The notes: generated from the letters alone by a model not told the origin. A stretch of DNA of 64,000 nucleotides from Oscarella lobularis (GCF_947507565.1 NC_089179.1:1674681-1738680); one strand, 5' to 3'; numbered from the stretch's first letter, positions 22,547 through 31,807 are shown. Numbers and translations are program-made.

Positions 22547-22810
22547 ATGAGTAAAGGAACTCTATTATATATAGAAAATCCACGTGATCTGTGAACAGAA
22601 GATTTAACGTAATTATGCCATGCTTGAAATCGCCTTCATCGCGTTGATTATTTACGTTCTATCAATTAATTAATTAAGTCCCTAATCTTCTCTTCCACGA
22701 GTGGACGTTTTCTTTATTTGAAAGTGCCGTAGATGACAAAGTGTTTGTTATAGAAAAAGAAAAAGAAAAACAAACAGGAGTAAGGAAACATAGATACTTG
22801 AGCAGCGGCT

Positions 22811-24103
22811 TCAGTCAGATTCAGCAAGAGAAGAGTAGTCTTTCATGGTGCTATCTGAAGGAGATTTCGTGGCAATAAGACGCTCTTTATCATTGGTGAT
22901 GTCTTCTATTAGAACAGGCCTGTTGAGTTTAAAAAAAATAACCCTTTTCAATTTCTTGACCGTTTTGCAAAATGGTACTGAGGTCAGCGTGAACGTAAGG
23001 GGGTTACTTAATGCTACGATGGCCAGCGGTAGCAAAATCTCATACATGTAGTTGAACAGCGGAAGAACTGGAATTATAACAAAAGCAGCCCAGCCAAAGA
23101 AAGTGACAATGGCAATTGCAACTAGACGAAAATCAAGCCACCCCAAACTATTTGAATTGACTGATGCTCTTGATCGTCTTGATCGTCTTAGTTTAGCTAC
23201 TATTGCTATGTAAATTCCAGCCGCTGTTGCAATGAACAGAAAGTCAATTCCAAATATTATCCCTGCACTAATTCCTGCAACATCTTCCTTAGTAATTCTT
23301 GGAGCATATTTGTCAGAAACATCAATCACCAAGCGTGCTAAGTCTGCCACAAATGAAGTGATTGGAATACAATGTGTAATCTGCACCACAGAAACGGTGA
23401 TATTTGGAATTGAATTATTAGTCAGGCTGTCCGGAGTATGAACTGGGAGGTTTGCTGCCATGTAAAACAAGGAAACAGTTTTGTTTTTTAAATAATATGG
23501 GATATCTTGTAAAATTGGAAACATTGTTACTCCCACTCCAAGCCCAGCAATGACAACCCATCCAGTGCAGAGAGAAACAATTATGCATGTGCGTTTTATA
23601 CAGCAGCAGCATCTTTCTCCAAAGATTACATTTGCGTAGTAGAAAGCGATAATACCAGTTATTATGCCAGACATGAGTATACTCGTACTTTCTATTACTC
23701 CGGAAACGTAGCACAAGGACGTCATGAGCTGGATCTGCACGCTGTTTGGTGAATTTAGAGCCGAGCAAGACCAGCTGTACATACAGAGAAAAATGACCAG
23801 TTGAATTCCAAGAAGGAGATCTGCAGCTGCCAGATTTATAACGAGTAGAGAAGGGATGCTGTTTCGCTCTTCTCTGCGTCTCGAGCAACGCCAGATCATG
23901 ACAGTCAAGTTACCAGTAATGATCAGCAAGCAAAAAATAAGATAAAGAACGTTTTCTGCAGCGGAGAGCGTGACATACAGGTTGTAGGCGTCGCCATAGT
24001 CAAAATTGTACGCATAATCCCTATTCTTCGTGTCGTTGCACACCACACTGCCGAATGGGTCGTAATCAGGGGACAGAGTAGCAGAGACATTATCATCAGG
24101 CAT
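22811..24103 (-). CDS. R5: rhodopsin-like 7TM receptor, class II
   Basis: Open frame of 430 residues, the closest relative of R2 (same N-terminal CNDTKN...YAYNFDYGD and loop sequence VHTPDSLTNNSIPNI). Relative to R2 it has a few extra residues before TM5 (VIDVSDKYAPRITKEDV). The DRY position reads FYYANVIFGERCCCC and TM7 has NPLTFTL. The start codon at 24101-24103 is the conserved MPDDNVSA. The 1.24-kb mobile element begins only 9 bp upstream of it, so the original promoter and 5' UTR have been moved more than 1.2 kb away. The partner S5 lies 264 bp downstream and is broken. Confidence 0.86.
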   Translation of the reverse strand: MPDDNVSATLSPDYDPFGSVVCNDTKNRDYAYNFDYGDAYNLYVTLSAAENVLYLIFCLLIITGNLTVMIWRCSRRREERNSIPSLLVINLAAADLLLGIQLVIFLCMYSWSCSALNSPNSVQIQLMTSLCYVSGVIESTSILMSGIITGIIAFYYANVIFGERCCCCIKRTCIIVSLCTGWVVIAGLGVGVTMFPILQDIPYYLKNKTVSLFYMAANLPVHTPDSLTNNSIPNITVSVVQITHCIPITSFVADLARLVIDVSDKYAPRITKEDVAGISAGIIFGIDFLFIATAAGIYIAIVAKLRRSRRSRASVNSNSLGWLDFRLVAIAIVTFFGWAAFVIIPVLPLFNYMYEILLPLAIVALSNPLTFTLTSVPFCKTVKKLKRVIFFKLNRPVLIEDITNDKERLIATKSPSDSTMKDYSSLAESD

Positions 24104-24112
24104 GTTGGTTCC

Positions 24113-25352
24113 CAGGGGGGGTTGTGCACTAACGCGCGTTAGATTTTAGAAGGACCTCTAAATCTCGTCTTCTAAATCGTTTTGCGCAAATTTCGCTATG
24201 GGTGTGAGCGTCATTGAGTATTCTAAGTCAGTAGACAAATTTTCCTTTCAATGCATGACGTAGATTCGCTGATCGGTTCGGTCAGATTCTCGCCTTTGTT
24301 CATCCTTACCCGATAGCTTTTCTCCTACTTTCTTTGCACAGGCACACGTCTAAGTCCATATTCAATTGCTACCTTGTGTGAACAAACTCCGATTAGAAGT
24401 TGTTTAGGGAGAATTTCCTTCGATCATGAGGGAGTCATACGCGATCGATCTAAGCGATCGCATCTTACGTTATGACCTCCAACAGGACAGACTTCCTTTC
24501 GCAAACTTGTTCGAACACAGTTTCTCATGGAAAGCTCACTCGGCGATTCAGCCGAGCTTGCCAAAAACCGGAAGAGCTGCGTTATCGCCGCCCTCCCGGA
24601 AATGCCTTTTTGAGCGATGTCAACGAAATCTACCTGCCTACGATCATCTCAGATAAATGCAATCGTGTTGTCAGATGTCTTTCCGTTAGATACAGTATGA
24701 AGCAGAACAAACGGGCGCGGGAGTTTTGAAATATTCAAAAATTATTACCAAAACGATATACAAAATGGCGAGAAGAATAATAAACAGGTTTCAGTACCCA
24801 TTGAAGTGTATTCAAGCGGCGTTAGACGGTTCTGCTTCGTTCTAAAACACCACCCACTGGCACCCAGGATCCTGCTTTTTAGTGTACCTAAATGACTAAT
24901 GTACGTTGTTTTCTGGTGCAGCATGCTTTAGGAAGTGTTGAAAACTGTTTGTGTCGTCCTCTCGATATCGAACTTGGCCCTGTCTATCCTAATTTGTGCC
25001 TAAAAGCGGCATTTTCTAAAACGAAGCAATTTCGAGTACTTAGAATAAAGCAAGCATTTTGTTCACACCGCATAACGATTGTAAATTCATCTAGAAACGC
25101 ATTTAAATAGCTTTTGCACCGTCCTAGTGAATAACGAAAAAGTTCACGGACGATCAACCGGGCGATGTTCGAAGTCGCGAGGAAGACATAAAATGGTTTC
25201 GACGCCTATTGAAGTGTATTCTATCATCAAAACAACCTACATGACCTCTTAAATGCAGTTGTACGGTGTTCAGAAACGAAGAAAAACGCCGTTTTAAAAT
25301 GGGCGTGGTGGCAGCGCGCGTTAGTTCACAACCCCCCCTGGTTGACTCCCTG
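24113..25352. mobile_element. non-autonomous hAT-like DNA transposon
   Basis: The element begins CAGGGGGGGTTGTGCACTAA and ends ...CACAACCCCCCCTGGTTGACTCCCTG. The inner 26 bases of the right end (25315-25340) are the reverse complement of the left end with one mismatch. The right end carries 12 extra bases ending CCCTG, so both termini show CAGGG/CCCTG. GTTGGTTCC is present on both sides (24104-24112 and 25353-25361). The uninterrupted site, with a single GTTGGTTCC, survives upstream of R2 at 12248-12256. CAGGG ends and an 8-9 bp target duplication fit the hAT superfamily. The longest internal ORFs are 72-85 codons with no transposase likeness, so it is non-autonomous. A short internal direct repeat (ATTGAAGTGTATTC) occurs near 24799 and 25208. 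Confidence 0.85.
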
Positions 25353-25700
25353 GTTGGTTCCGTTCCGGGCAGTTAGTGCGCGCTAGCTTGACTGATCACG
25401 ATCCCTGCACGATCCTAGTCATCCTAGTAGTTCCTGTGCGACTCCGTGAAGGCAGAAAAGGCAAATAGGTAGTGTCAAACGCACAGTGCGAGAAGAACGA
25501 GCGCGACGGCGCGCTTCGATGGGCCGCGTCGACGGCTTCAAGATGAATGATCCGATGGAGTTCTTAGATGTGCGGTGGTTACGAGAGGTTGATTGGGAGA
25601 CGCGTCCTTACCCAAGTGCGTACTGTACTCCACATCAATTGTTTTTAATTTTGCTTGCGCTTTTTCTCTCTGCAGACGGGAGTTGTCGTTTACTCAAGGT
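25353..25700. repeat. R5 5' flank displaced by the transposon
   Basis: Continuation of the class II R flank, homologous to 12248-12606. It includes the plus-strand run MNDPMEFLDVRWLREVDWE (from 25543), a GTGCGT donor near 25615 and the CTCTCTGCAG acceptor near 25675. The sequence beyond the acceptor reads on for only about 12 codons to a stop, so a gene is not established. This copy is longer on the right than the one upstream of R2 and therefore shows what lay there before S3 was joined. Confidence 0.6.
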
Positions 25701-27036
25701 GAATACATAGCTCCTGAGGTGAGACTGTACCAGGAAGGGCAATGCCACTTGTCTATGCATTTCCTTACGTCGTCAATAAAGATCTCAATGCAGGATGGAT
25801 AGCGCGGACAGACGACTATTTATTGCACAGGCGGCGTCATCTGATGCAACGGACGTTCTCTGTCACATTCATCTACGTATGAGCGTTAATGATTTTTTCC
25901 TAGTCCTTATTGCCTCACAAAAGGCCATCATTATCAGTGAGCGATGGTTTTCGACGAAGTACCCGCGATACCAGCTATTCGTTATCGAAGACGGAGCCGC
26001 GAATTGCTTGGGTGTCCAATCGCTTTTCTAGTAAGATTCTAACGTCAGATACGGGAGAGGACCCCCTAGCTGGGCCCCCTTTACTCCCCTGATTTATTTT
26101 TATGAAACAGCGGGGTTTGTTTTCTGTTTGGCGTCGCGGTATCAAATCAAACGATAGATTTTGATCAACACGTGACCGGAAAAAGAATGATCAGGGCTAT
26201 AACTTTCTGAAGAAGAAGAAGGTGACGAAGAGGTTGACCGTGGTCCCAACGTCCTCAGCAGGACGGGGGTCCATCTACCGGATCCGGTGATTTGTATCTT
26301 AATTATAAGATGCCATCACCTAAACTGCTTGTATGCCTCCCGTGGTATGAGGCAATAACGTCTAAACTGCCACCGACTCCTGGGCAGGCTTACATCAACT
26401 GCTGAAGCGGTTGTGCGGCCCCGAGCAGAAAAACTGCCCAATTTTCATGGCGTGCGCCCTTTGAGGCTACTATCCTTATTGGTAGTCTCTTTGGGAGGAC
26501 GCCTACAGCAAAAGGAAGCCTGTATACAATACTGCAGGCACGCATTTGTGGCAGGAGACGGCTGGTGTTTGCCATCCACAAGTGGGTAATGCGTTGGCAG
26601 CTTTCCTCCTCCTCCTCCTCCTAATCCGCTTTCTTTGTAGATAAGAATGTGGGGGTCCTGGGCACGACCTCCACAACAAAAAGTGCATCCATGGGGTCCT
26701 GAGCAAGACCCGTCAACAAAAACTGCTCTTCCGGGGTCCTGGGCAAGACCCCGTTATCAAAAACTGCCCGCGCAAAAAGAGGGAAAAGTCTGTTCGTTTT
26801 TTCATTTGTATTGAAATAAAATGTTTATACCCTATCCTTTTCTCCATGACGGCGGCAGCGCACGCGGGGGTGCACCACCCCGCCGGCGCCCTAACTAGCC
26901 TATCTAACCTAACTACAGTCTGCCTAGCGCGTCTGGGAAATAAGGCGTGCAAGTCATGTTATGCGCCTACTACACATGCACCACATGCCTTCCTCCCGCA
27001 CCCTTTCATCTAAGACTATAAAAAGCGTTTCCACTA
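25701..27036. other. low-content interval with a short minisatellite
   Basis: About 1.3 kb in which I find no convincing gene. ORFs here are short and without family features. At 26648-26775 a unit of about 40 bp occurs three times, each starting GGGGTCCTG followed by GC(A)A(G/C)GACC and CAAAAACTGC or AAAAAGTGC. A polypurine stretch with GAAGAAGAAG lies near 26211. The rest looks like decayed repeat DNA. Confidence 0.4.
26648..26775. repeat. three-unit, about 40-bp minisatellite
   Basis: Units start at about 26651, 26693 and 26733. Shared core: GGGGTCCTGGGCAAGACC, then a short variable part, then CAAAAACTGC. Units differ by a few substitutions and one or two indels. Confidence 0.7.
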
Positions 27037-28055
27037 CTAGTACATTCTCTTCTTCGCAATAATGATAGCGCCTGCGCAGCCACCAATACCAGAACTCAAT
27101 GAAATTCCAACAATAGCGAGACCTAACAAGCAAGGATGAACCAAAATATAATTATCTATTTTTTCACGCATACCAGTGGTTATTATGAAACTCCGGACAA
27201 ATCACACCATATTTTCTACAATTCAAAATGCCAATCCGCCTGCAGGTTATATCGTTGCTCCTTCTCAAACGACGCACAGCCCAATGAATCCTCTGGTGTG
27301 AAATAATAATACAAATGTATTAGCCTCTTCGCTATTTTCTCACCAGGCGCTGGCTTCGCGGCATCCGCGAGAAATCCCCGATCTGGCTCATACACCTGCG
27401 CTGACAATTAGGAAGAGGGAAAGAGACGAGGTCCGCGCGGTGTTCGCGTCACGATTCAGCCTTCTATCTATGCTGTCATCAAACGCACGACTGGTCCGCG
27501 TTGCAGACGAACTTTACCGGCTGGACGAATATAAAGGTAGGGTGGGCTAGCTGGTATTAACCTCGTGCGTGGAGGCGACACTTTGCTTCGCCCTTGCGCC
27601 AAATGGTCGCGAGAAACGAAACGGACCCGAAGCCGCGCGTACCAGCTCCATAGTTGGATTCGTTGCTTCCCGTTTCCATCTGGGGACGAGTTAGGAATCG
27701 CGAGCGAGGAGAGAAGAGCAGAACGGCCTCGTGGTTTTGATCGCTGTACGGGAACTCGTCGACGTAACGCGTTGGTGGCGCGGGCTGCTGTTCATCAAAA
27801 TGAATGGCCGGACAACTCGTTACAGATGATCGTCCAAGTACACTTCACAACATCATCACCTAGAGATAAAGCAATAAAATTATAAGCAGCTGCAGTGATT
27901 TTTATACCAGCTCTTTTAGTGTTCAGCTGAAAATAGATCCTGTAACGGACCCCGTGCCACCTTTTCATTGTGCCTATCAATTCGTGCGTTCTCTTGGGCC
28001 ACGTAGTCGTCAATAAACGTTGGTAACACTGTGCAGTAAAACTTGAAAGATGCAA
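27037..28055 (-). other. unresolved coding potential, possible small membrane protein
   Basis: Several minus-strand frames here look protein-like but I cannot join them with confidence. 27037-27170 reads YILVHPCLLGLAIVGISLSS...GGCAGAIIIAKKRMY and then stop, a good TM helix with a basic end. 27216-27407 holds VYEPDRGFLADAAKPAPGEK and SLGCASFEKEQRYNLQ, with GT-AG sites at the P|G and P|E junctions. About 27570-27820 is open for roughly 90 codons (SSVTSCPAIHFDEQQPAPP...). 27820-28055 holds another open segment. An alternative splice of the first part gives a different frame that stays open past 26960. No family is recognised. It could be a real fast-evolving gene or chance. Confidence 0.3.
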
Positions 28056-28160
28056 CTCTATAATTAGGTGAAACTAACGTGGATGGTTATCACATAAGTA
28101 AGTGACTTGAACTTGATACAGTACCTACAGATGAAAGTGACGTCGGCCTGTGTGGTCTGG

Positions 28161-29557
28161 TCAATGAATGCACGGAGGGCAATAGGAGCAGTGTGTACAC
28201 GATCCATCGACGTGATCACATTTCTCCATCATTTTCTTTGCCTTCACGTCCACATTCACAAACTTGAGCCCCTCGATGACAGACTCGGGAAGACCATCCA
28301 AACTGAATCCGACACCGCAATCCTTAGCCACCAAACCCTCAACAAGAATATCGTCGAATCGAGGCGTCGCCGTGGCATTCGTCTTCGGCAAATCCGAATG
28401 ATAATTCAACGTGACAAAGACGCACGTTCCCACGCCCTTCATCGAAACATTTCGATAGACGACGCCCCGAACGAGCCCCCCGCGACCCCGCTCGCTTTTC
28501 ATCCGAATCCCATTCGCCGTCCCCTCCATGACGATATTCTCGAACGTCACGTCGCGCACGCCGGCACTCGTCTCCGATCCGATCGTCACGCCGTGACCGT
28601 GATAGACGACGTTATTGCGAAACGTCACATTCGTCGACGGATAGCCGAACGTTCGGCCGAACCAGTCCTTGCCCGATTTGACGCACAGCGCGTCGTCGCC
28701 GACGTCGAGAGTCGACGCTTCGACGAGAACGTCGCGACTGCAATCGACGTCGACGCCGTCGGCGTTCGGCGCGTCGGATGGATTCTTGATTGTTATGTTG
28801 ACCACGTGGACGTTCGACAGGTTCGACAGGTGCAGCGTCCAACTCGGCGAATTACGTATCGTTATATCAGAAATCTAGAAAGATGATTCGTAGAGTGTTT
28901 CAATAGAACTTTTCCACTTACCTGTACATTATCTCCTCCTATGAGATTGATTAGATGGGGACGTGAGATGCCGTTGCATGGTGACGCTTTGCGATCGTGT
29001 CGCCAGCAGTTCCACCAGGGCGATCCCTGACCGTCGATGATTCCGCTACCGGTTATTCGTATGAAACTAGCTCCCCACGAGTGAACGAGAGACTGATAGA
29101 TCAAATCGCCGCTTCCCTGATAATCGCTGCCGCCTCCGTACCACTATAAATAATTTTTATTTATTTTTTCTCGTCGAGGTTTTGGTCTGGTCTCACTGGT
29201 AAGGGCTGAATGAGTGGATAGTCTTTGCTGTCCACGCTGCCCAAAACGGTTGCATTTTCCTCGATCATCATTGTCGTGTTGCTCGAAATATTGAAAGCGC
29301 CGGTCAGATAGATTCCGGGTTGGGGAAATAACACTGTCCCGCCGCCAGCCCTTTGAGAATGAGAAGACGATAATACAACTCCTACTAGTGCTATAATTGA
29401 GAACTAAGTGTCTGCACCGGCCACAGGCTTCGAATGCTTTGCGAACGGCGTCCGTGTCCTTCGTATGACCGTCTCCTTTAGCACCGTAGACCTTGACGTT
29501 GAAGTCTGCCTTGCAAAAGGCAGCTAGGAAGCAAAAGAACCACACAAATTGGTGCAT
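28161..29557 (-). CDS. GH28 polygalacturonase-like glycosidase, secreted
   Basis: Four exons on the minus strand: 29557-29418, 29350-29197, 29143-28922 and 28874-28161. All are GT-AG with matching phase and give 409 residues. It starts with a signal peptide (MHQFVWFFCFLAAFCKADF), then the family opening FNVKVYGAKGDGHTKDTDAV. The right-handed beta-helix follows, with the GH28 catalytic blocks in slightly changed form: NADGVDVD (usual NTDGxD), GDDALCVKSG, GHGVTIGSE and NGIRMKS (usual RIKS). These carry the conserved Asp, Asp-Asp, His and Arg/Lys. It should hydrolyse galacturonan-type or related polysaccharide, probably from algae or microbes in food. The tail SCTHCSYCPPCIH is unusual. Introns argue for a resident nuclear gene and against contamination. 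Confidence 0.88.
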
Positions 29558-29702
29558 TGTGTGTCCGCCTCCGCCCCCAGCTATACGGGGTCCAAAGGCA
29601 CACGTGCCGACCGAGACGGTCATCCAATCAATCAATCAATCAAGTAGAAACGTGCTTTGTTGTTACCGGTGCGAAGGAGCTTCAGCACTTTTAAATTTGC
29701 AG

Positions 29703-29847
29703 TCGACTGGATCACCAGTAGTATGTCGGGAGAATCGTTTCTTGTTTGAAATGATCTGATGAACCACGAGACAACGTGCAATTGGCGGCAGCGGGTGACA
29801 TACTCACCAGAGTCCTCCTTTCCTTTCATTTGTTTCTTTCTACTCAA
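29703..29847 (-). pseudogene. S6: remnant of an S receptor N-terminus
   Basis: Only about 145 bp remain. The first 28 codons (MSRKKQMKGKEDSG...HVVSW) are followed directly by sequence from the pre-collagen region (reverse complement of CACCAGTAGTATGTCGGGAGAATCG). An internal deletion has removed the rest of the TM and the coiled coil. No collagen or SRCR sequence is left. The two-T form of the linker (TTGDP) places it in class II. It sits 251 bp downstream of R6, at the same spacing as in the other modules. To its left lies the 5' end of the GH28 gene. Confidence 0.85.
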
Positions 29848-30097
29848 ATGAGTAAAGAAACTCTATTTCTATTATGTATAGAAAATTCACGTGATCTGTG
29901 AAAAGAAGATTATACCACGTACGCTATGCACATGACGGATCAAGGTCAAGCCTTTTTCTCATCGCATTAATTAAGGCTTAATCTCCTTCGGACAAGCAGA
30001 TATCCTTTATTGGGAAAGGTCTAGATGACAAAGTGGTTGTTATAAAACAGCCAGGGAGTAAAGAAACACAGACATTTGAGTAGTGGATTCAGACAGT

Positions 30098-31414
30098 TTA
30101 AGCTAGAGAAGGTAAGTCTTTTGTGCTTCCATCTGAAGGTGATTGTGTGGCAATAAGACGCTCTTCATCATCAGTAATGTCTTCTATTAGAACAGGCCGA
30201 TTCAGTTTAAACAAAGTTCTCCTTTTTAAGTTTTTGACTGTTTTGCAGAACGGTGCTGAGGCCAACGTGAATGTAAGAGGATTACATAATGCTACAATAG
30301 CTAGCGGTAGCAAGTGCTCAAAGTAGGTGGCGCCAGTCACGAAAAACATTATAACAAAAGCAACCCAGCCAAAGAGAGTGACAAAGGCAATAGCAATTAG
30401 ACGAAAACCAAGTCCTCCCACATGATTTGAAACAGCTAATGCTTTTGATCGTCTCAGTTTATGTGCTATTGTGATGTAAATTCCCGCCGCCGTTCCAACG
30501 AGAAGAAGGTCAATCCCAAACACACACCCTGTAATAGTTTCAGCTAGAGAGGGTAGCTTCGTTCTATTTTTATGTTGAAAGGATGAAACTGTGCCCATGT
30601 CGCTTAGAAACGAAGTGATTGGAACGCAGCTTTGAAATAACACAGTAGAAATTGTAGCATTTGTTGAAATCAAATCATCAGTCGAATTTCCCTGAACGTA
30701 GATTGGTTGGGGCGTTACAATGTAAAACGGAGCAATAGATCTGTTTTCAGAGAATTGTTCGTAACCTGAAAACAATGTTGCTCCTACTCCAAGCCCAAGA
30801 GCAACAATCCAACCAATTGAAAGAAAAATGATTACGCATCTGCGTGTTACGCAGCAGCAGCATCTTTTTCCAAACACCACATTTGCGTAGTAGAAAGCAA
30901 TAGTACCAGTAATCATGCCAGAAAGGAGTACACTCGTACTTTCCATTACTCCGGATATGTAGCAAAGCGACGTCATAAGCTTGACGTCGTTCCGTGAACC
31001 TAGAACTGAGCAAGACCAGCTGTGCAGATAGAGAAAAATAACCAGTTGGATTCCAAGTAGGAGGTCTGCAGCTGCCAAATTTATGACGAGTAGAGAAGGG
31101 ATGCTGTTACGCTCTTCTGCGCGGCGTTTCCTGCAACGCCAGATCATGACAGTCAGGTTACCCGTAATGATAAGCAAGAAAAAGATGAAAAAAAGAGCGC
31201 TTTCTGCAGCAGAGAGCTTCGCATACCGGGGGCCTGAGTCCTCGAGCGGCCTTATATCATGATACTGATCGTCAACATACGTGTCATACATGTACGCATC
31301 ATGGATAGTATTCGTGGCATAATGATCATTCGTGTCATTGCACACCAGAGGGCCAAAAAATGGATCGTAATCAAAGTACACAATAGTAGCAGCAGAGACA
31401 TTATCATCAGGCAT
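30098..31414 (-). CDS. R6: rhodopsin-like 7TM receptor, mosaic class
   Basis: Open frame of 438 residues, the most diverged copy. The start MPDDNVSAATIVYFDYD is class II, but TM3-loop FYYANVVFGKRCCCC, the NATISTVLFQSC loop and GLGFRLIAIAFVT match class I. The N-terminal extension is longer (DAYMYDTYVDDQYHDIRPLE), again rich in Tyr and Asp. TM6 reads LFGWVAF and TM7 NPLTFTL. A change at the end creates a stop three codons early, so the shared terminal ESD is missing. It is the rightmost copy and its S partner is almost deleted. The mixture of class marks suggests either the ancestral state or gene conversion. Confidence 0.85.
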   Translation of the reverse strand: MPDDNVSAATIVYFDYDPFFGPLVCNDTNDHYATNTIHDAYMYDTYVDDQYHDIRPLEDSGPRYAKLSAAESALFFIFFLLIITGNLTVMIWRCRKRRAEERNSIPSLLVINLAAADLLLGIQLVIFLYLHSWSCSVLGSRNDVKLMTSLCYISGVMESTSVLLSGMITGTIAFYYANVVFGKRCCCCVTRRCVIIFLSIGWIVALGLGVGATLFSGYEQFSENRSIAPFYIVTPQPIYVQGNSTDDLISTNATISTVLFQSCVPITSFLSDMGTVSSFQHKNRTKLPSLAETITGCVFGIDLLLVGTAAGIYITIAHKLRRSKALAVSNHVGGLGFRLIAIAFVTLFGWVAFVIMFFVTGATYFEHLLPLAIVALCNPLTFTLASAPFCKTVKNLKRRTLFKLNRPVLIEDITDDEERLIATQSPSDGSTKDLPSLA

Positions 31415-31807
31415 GTTGGTTCCGGGCAGTTCAGTCCGGTTGAGTGCGTGTAGTTACTAGGTACTGATCACGATCCTGAGTTCCTGGGAAATCCCGCGAC
31501 TCCGTGAAGGCAGGGAAGGCGAATAGGCAGTGCCAAACGCACAGCGCGAGAAGAACGAACGTGACGGCGTGCTTCGATGAGGCCTCTCTCCCACGGATGT
31601 TACCCCTAACATCCGGGGGGAGAGAGGGTCTGGCTAGTAGATGACGCAGAGACGCGAATCGTGCAACAACGCTCCTTCGCGCGTCGGAGAGCCTTCATGA
31701 AGAGAAGTAGACTTCGCCTCAGCGCCGGCGCGTTGCTTGTGCGCAACGAGAATGCTCTCGCCTTGAGATCGAACGATAATTTAATTTAATTAATCGATAA
31801 TTTTTAT
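31415..31807. other. R6 5' flank up to the truncated GH28 copy
   Basis: No gene. It contains the R-flank blocks (TGTTGGTTCCGGGCAGTTCA without transposon, ACTCCGTGAAGGCAG, GCACAGCGCGAGAAGAACGA), then the hairpin at 31583-31627. Next comes the block shared with 20745-21010 (GCAACAACGCTCCTTCGCGC, CCTCAGCGCCGGCGCGTTG). At about 31790 it passes into sequence from the second GH28 intron. Confidence 0.6.
31583..31627. repeat. hairpin in R6 5' flank
   Basis: Left arm 31583-31602 (CCTCTCTCCCACGGATGTTA) pairs with 31607-31627 across a CCCC loop, with one mismatch and one bulged G. It follows the conserved TGCTTCGATGAGG block directly, at the place where the R4 flank has an unrelated hairpin. Confidence 0.8.

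Noticed and set aside
24426-25110. ORFs inside the hAT-like element as transposase remnants
   Set aside because: They are 72-85 codons long with no hAT catalytic or dimerisation motif that I can see.
25795-26031. Plus-strand 78-codon ORF
   Set aside because: No family likeness, no splice context, and it lies in repeat-like DNA.
27565-27885. Plus-strand 106-codon ORF
   Set aside because: Composition is Arg/Thr-rich without domain pattern, and it is antisense to the better minus-strand frames. It is probably a shadow.
28107-28886. 259-codon plus-strand ORF opposite GH28
   Set aside because: Antisense shadow. The minus strand carries all GH28 motifs.
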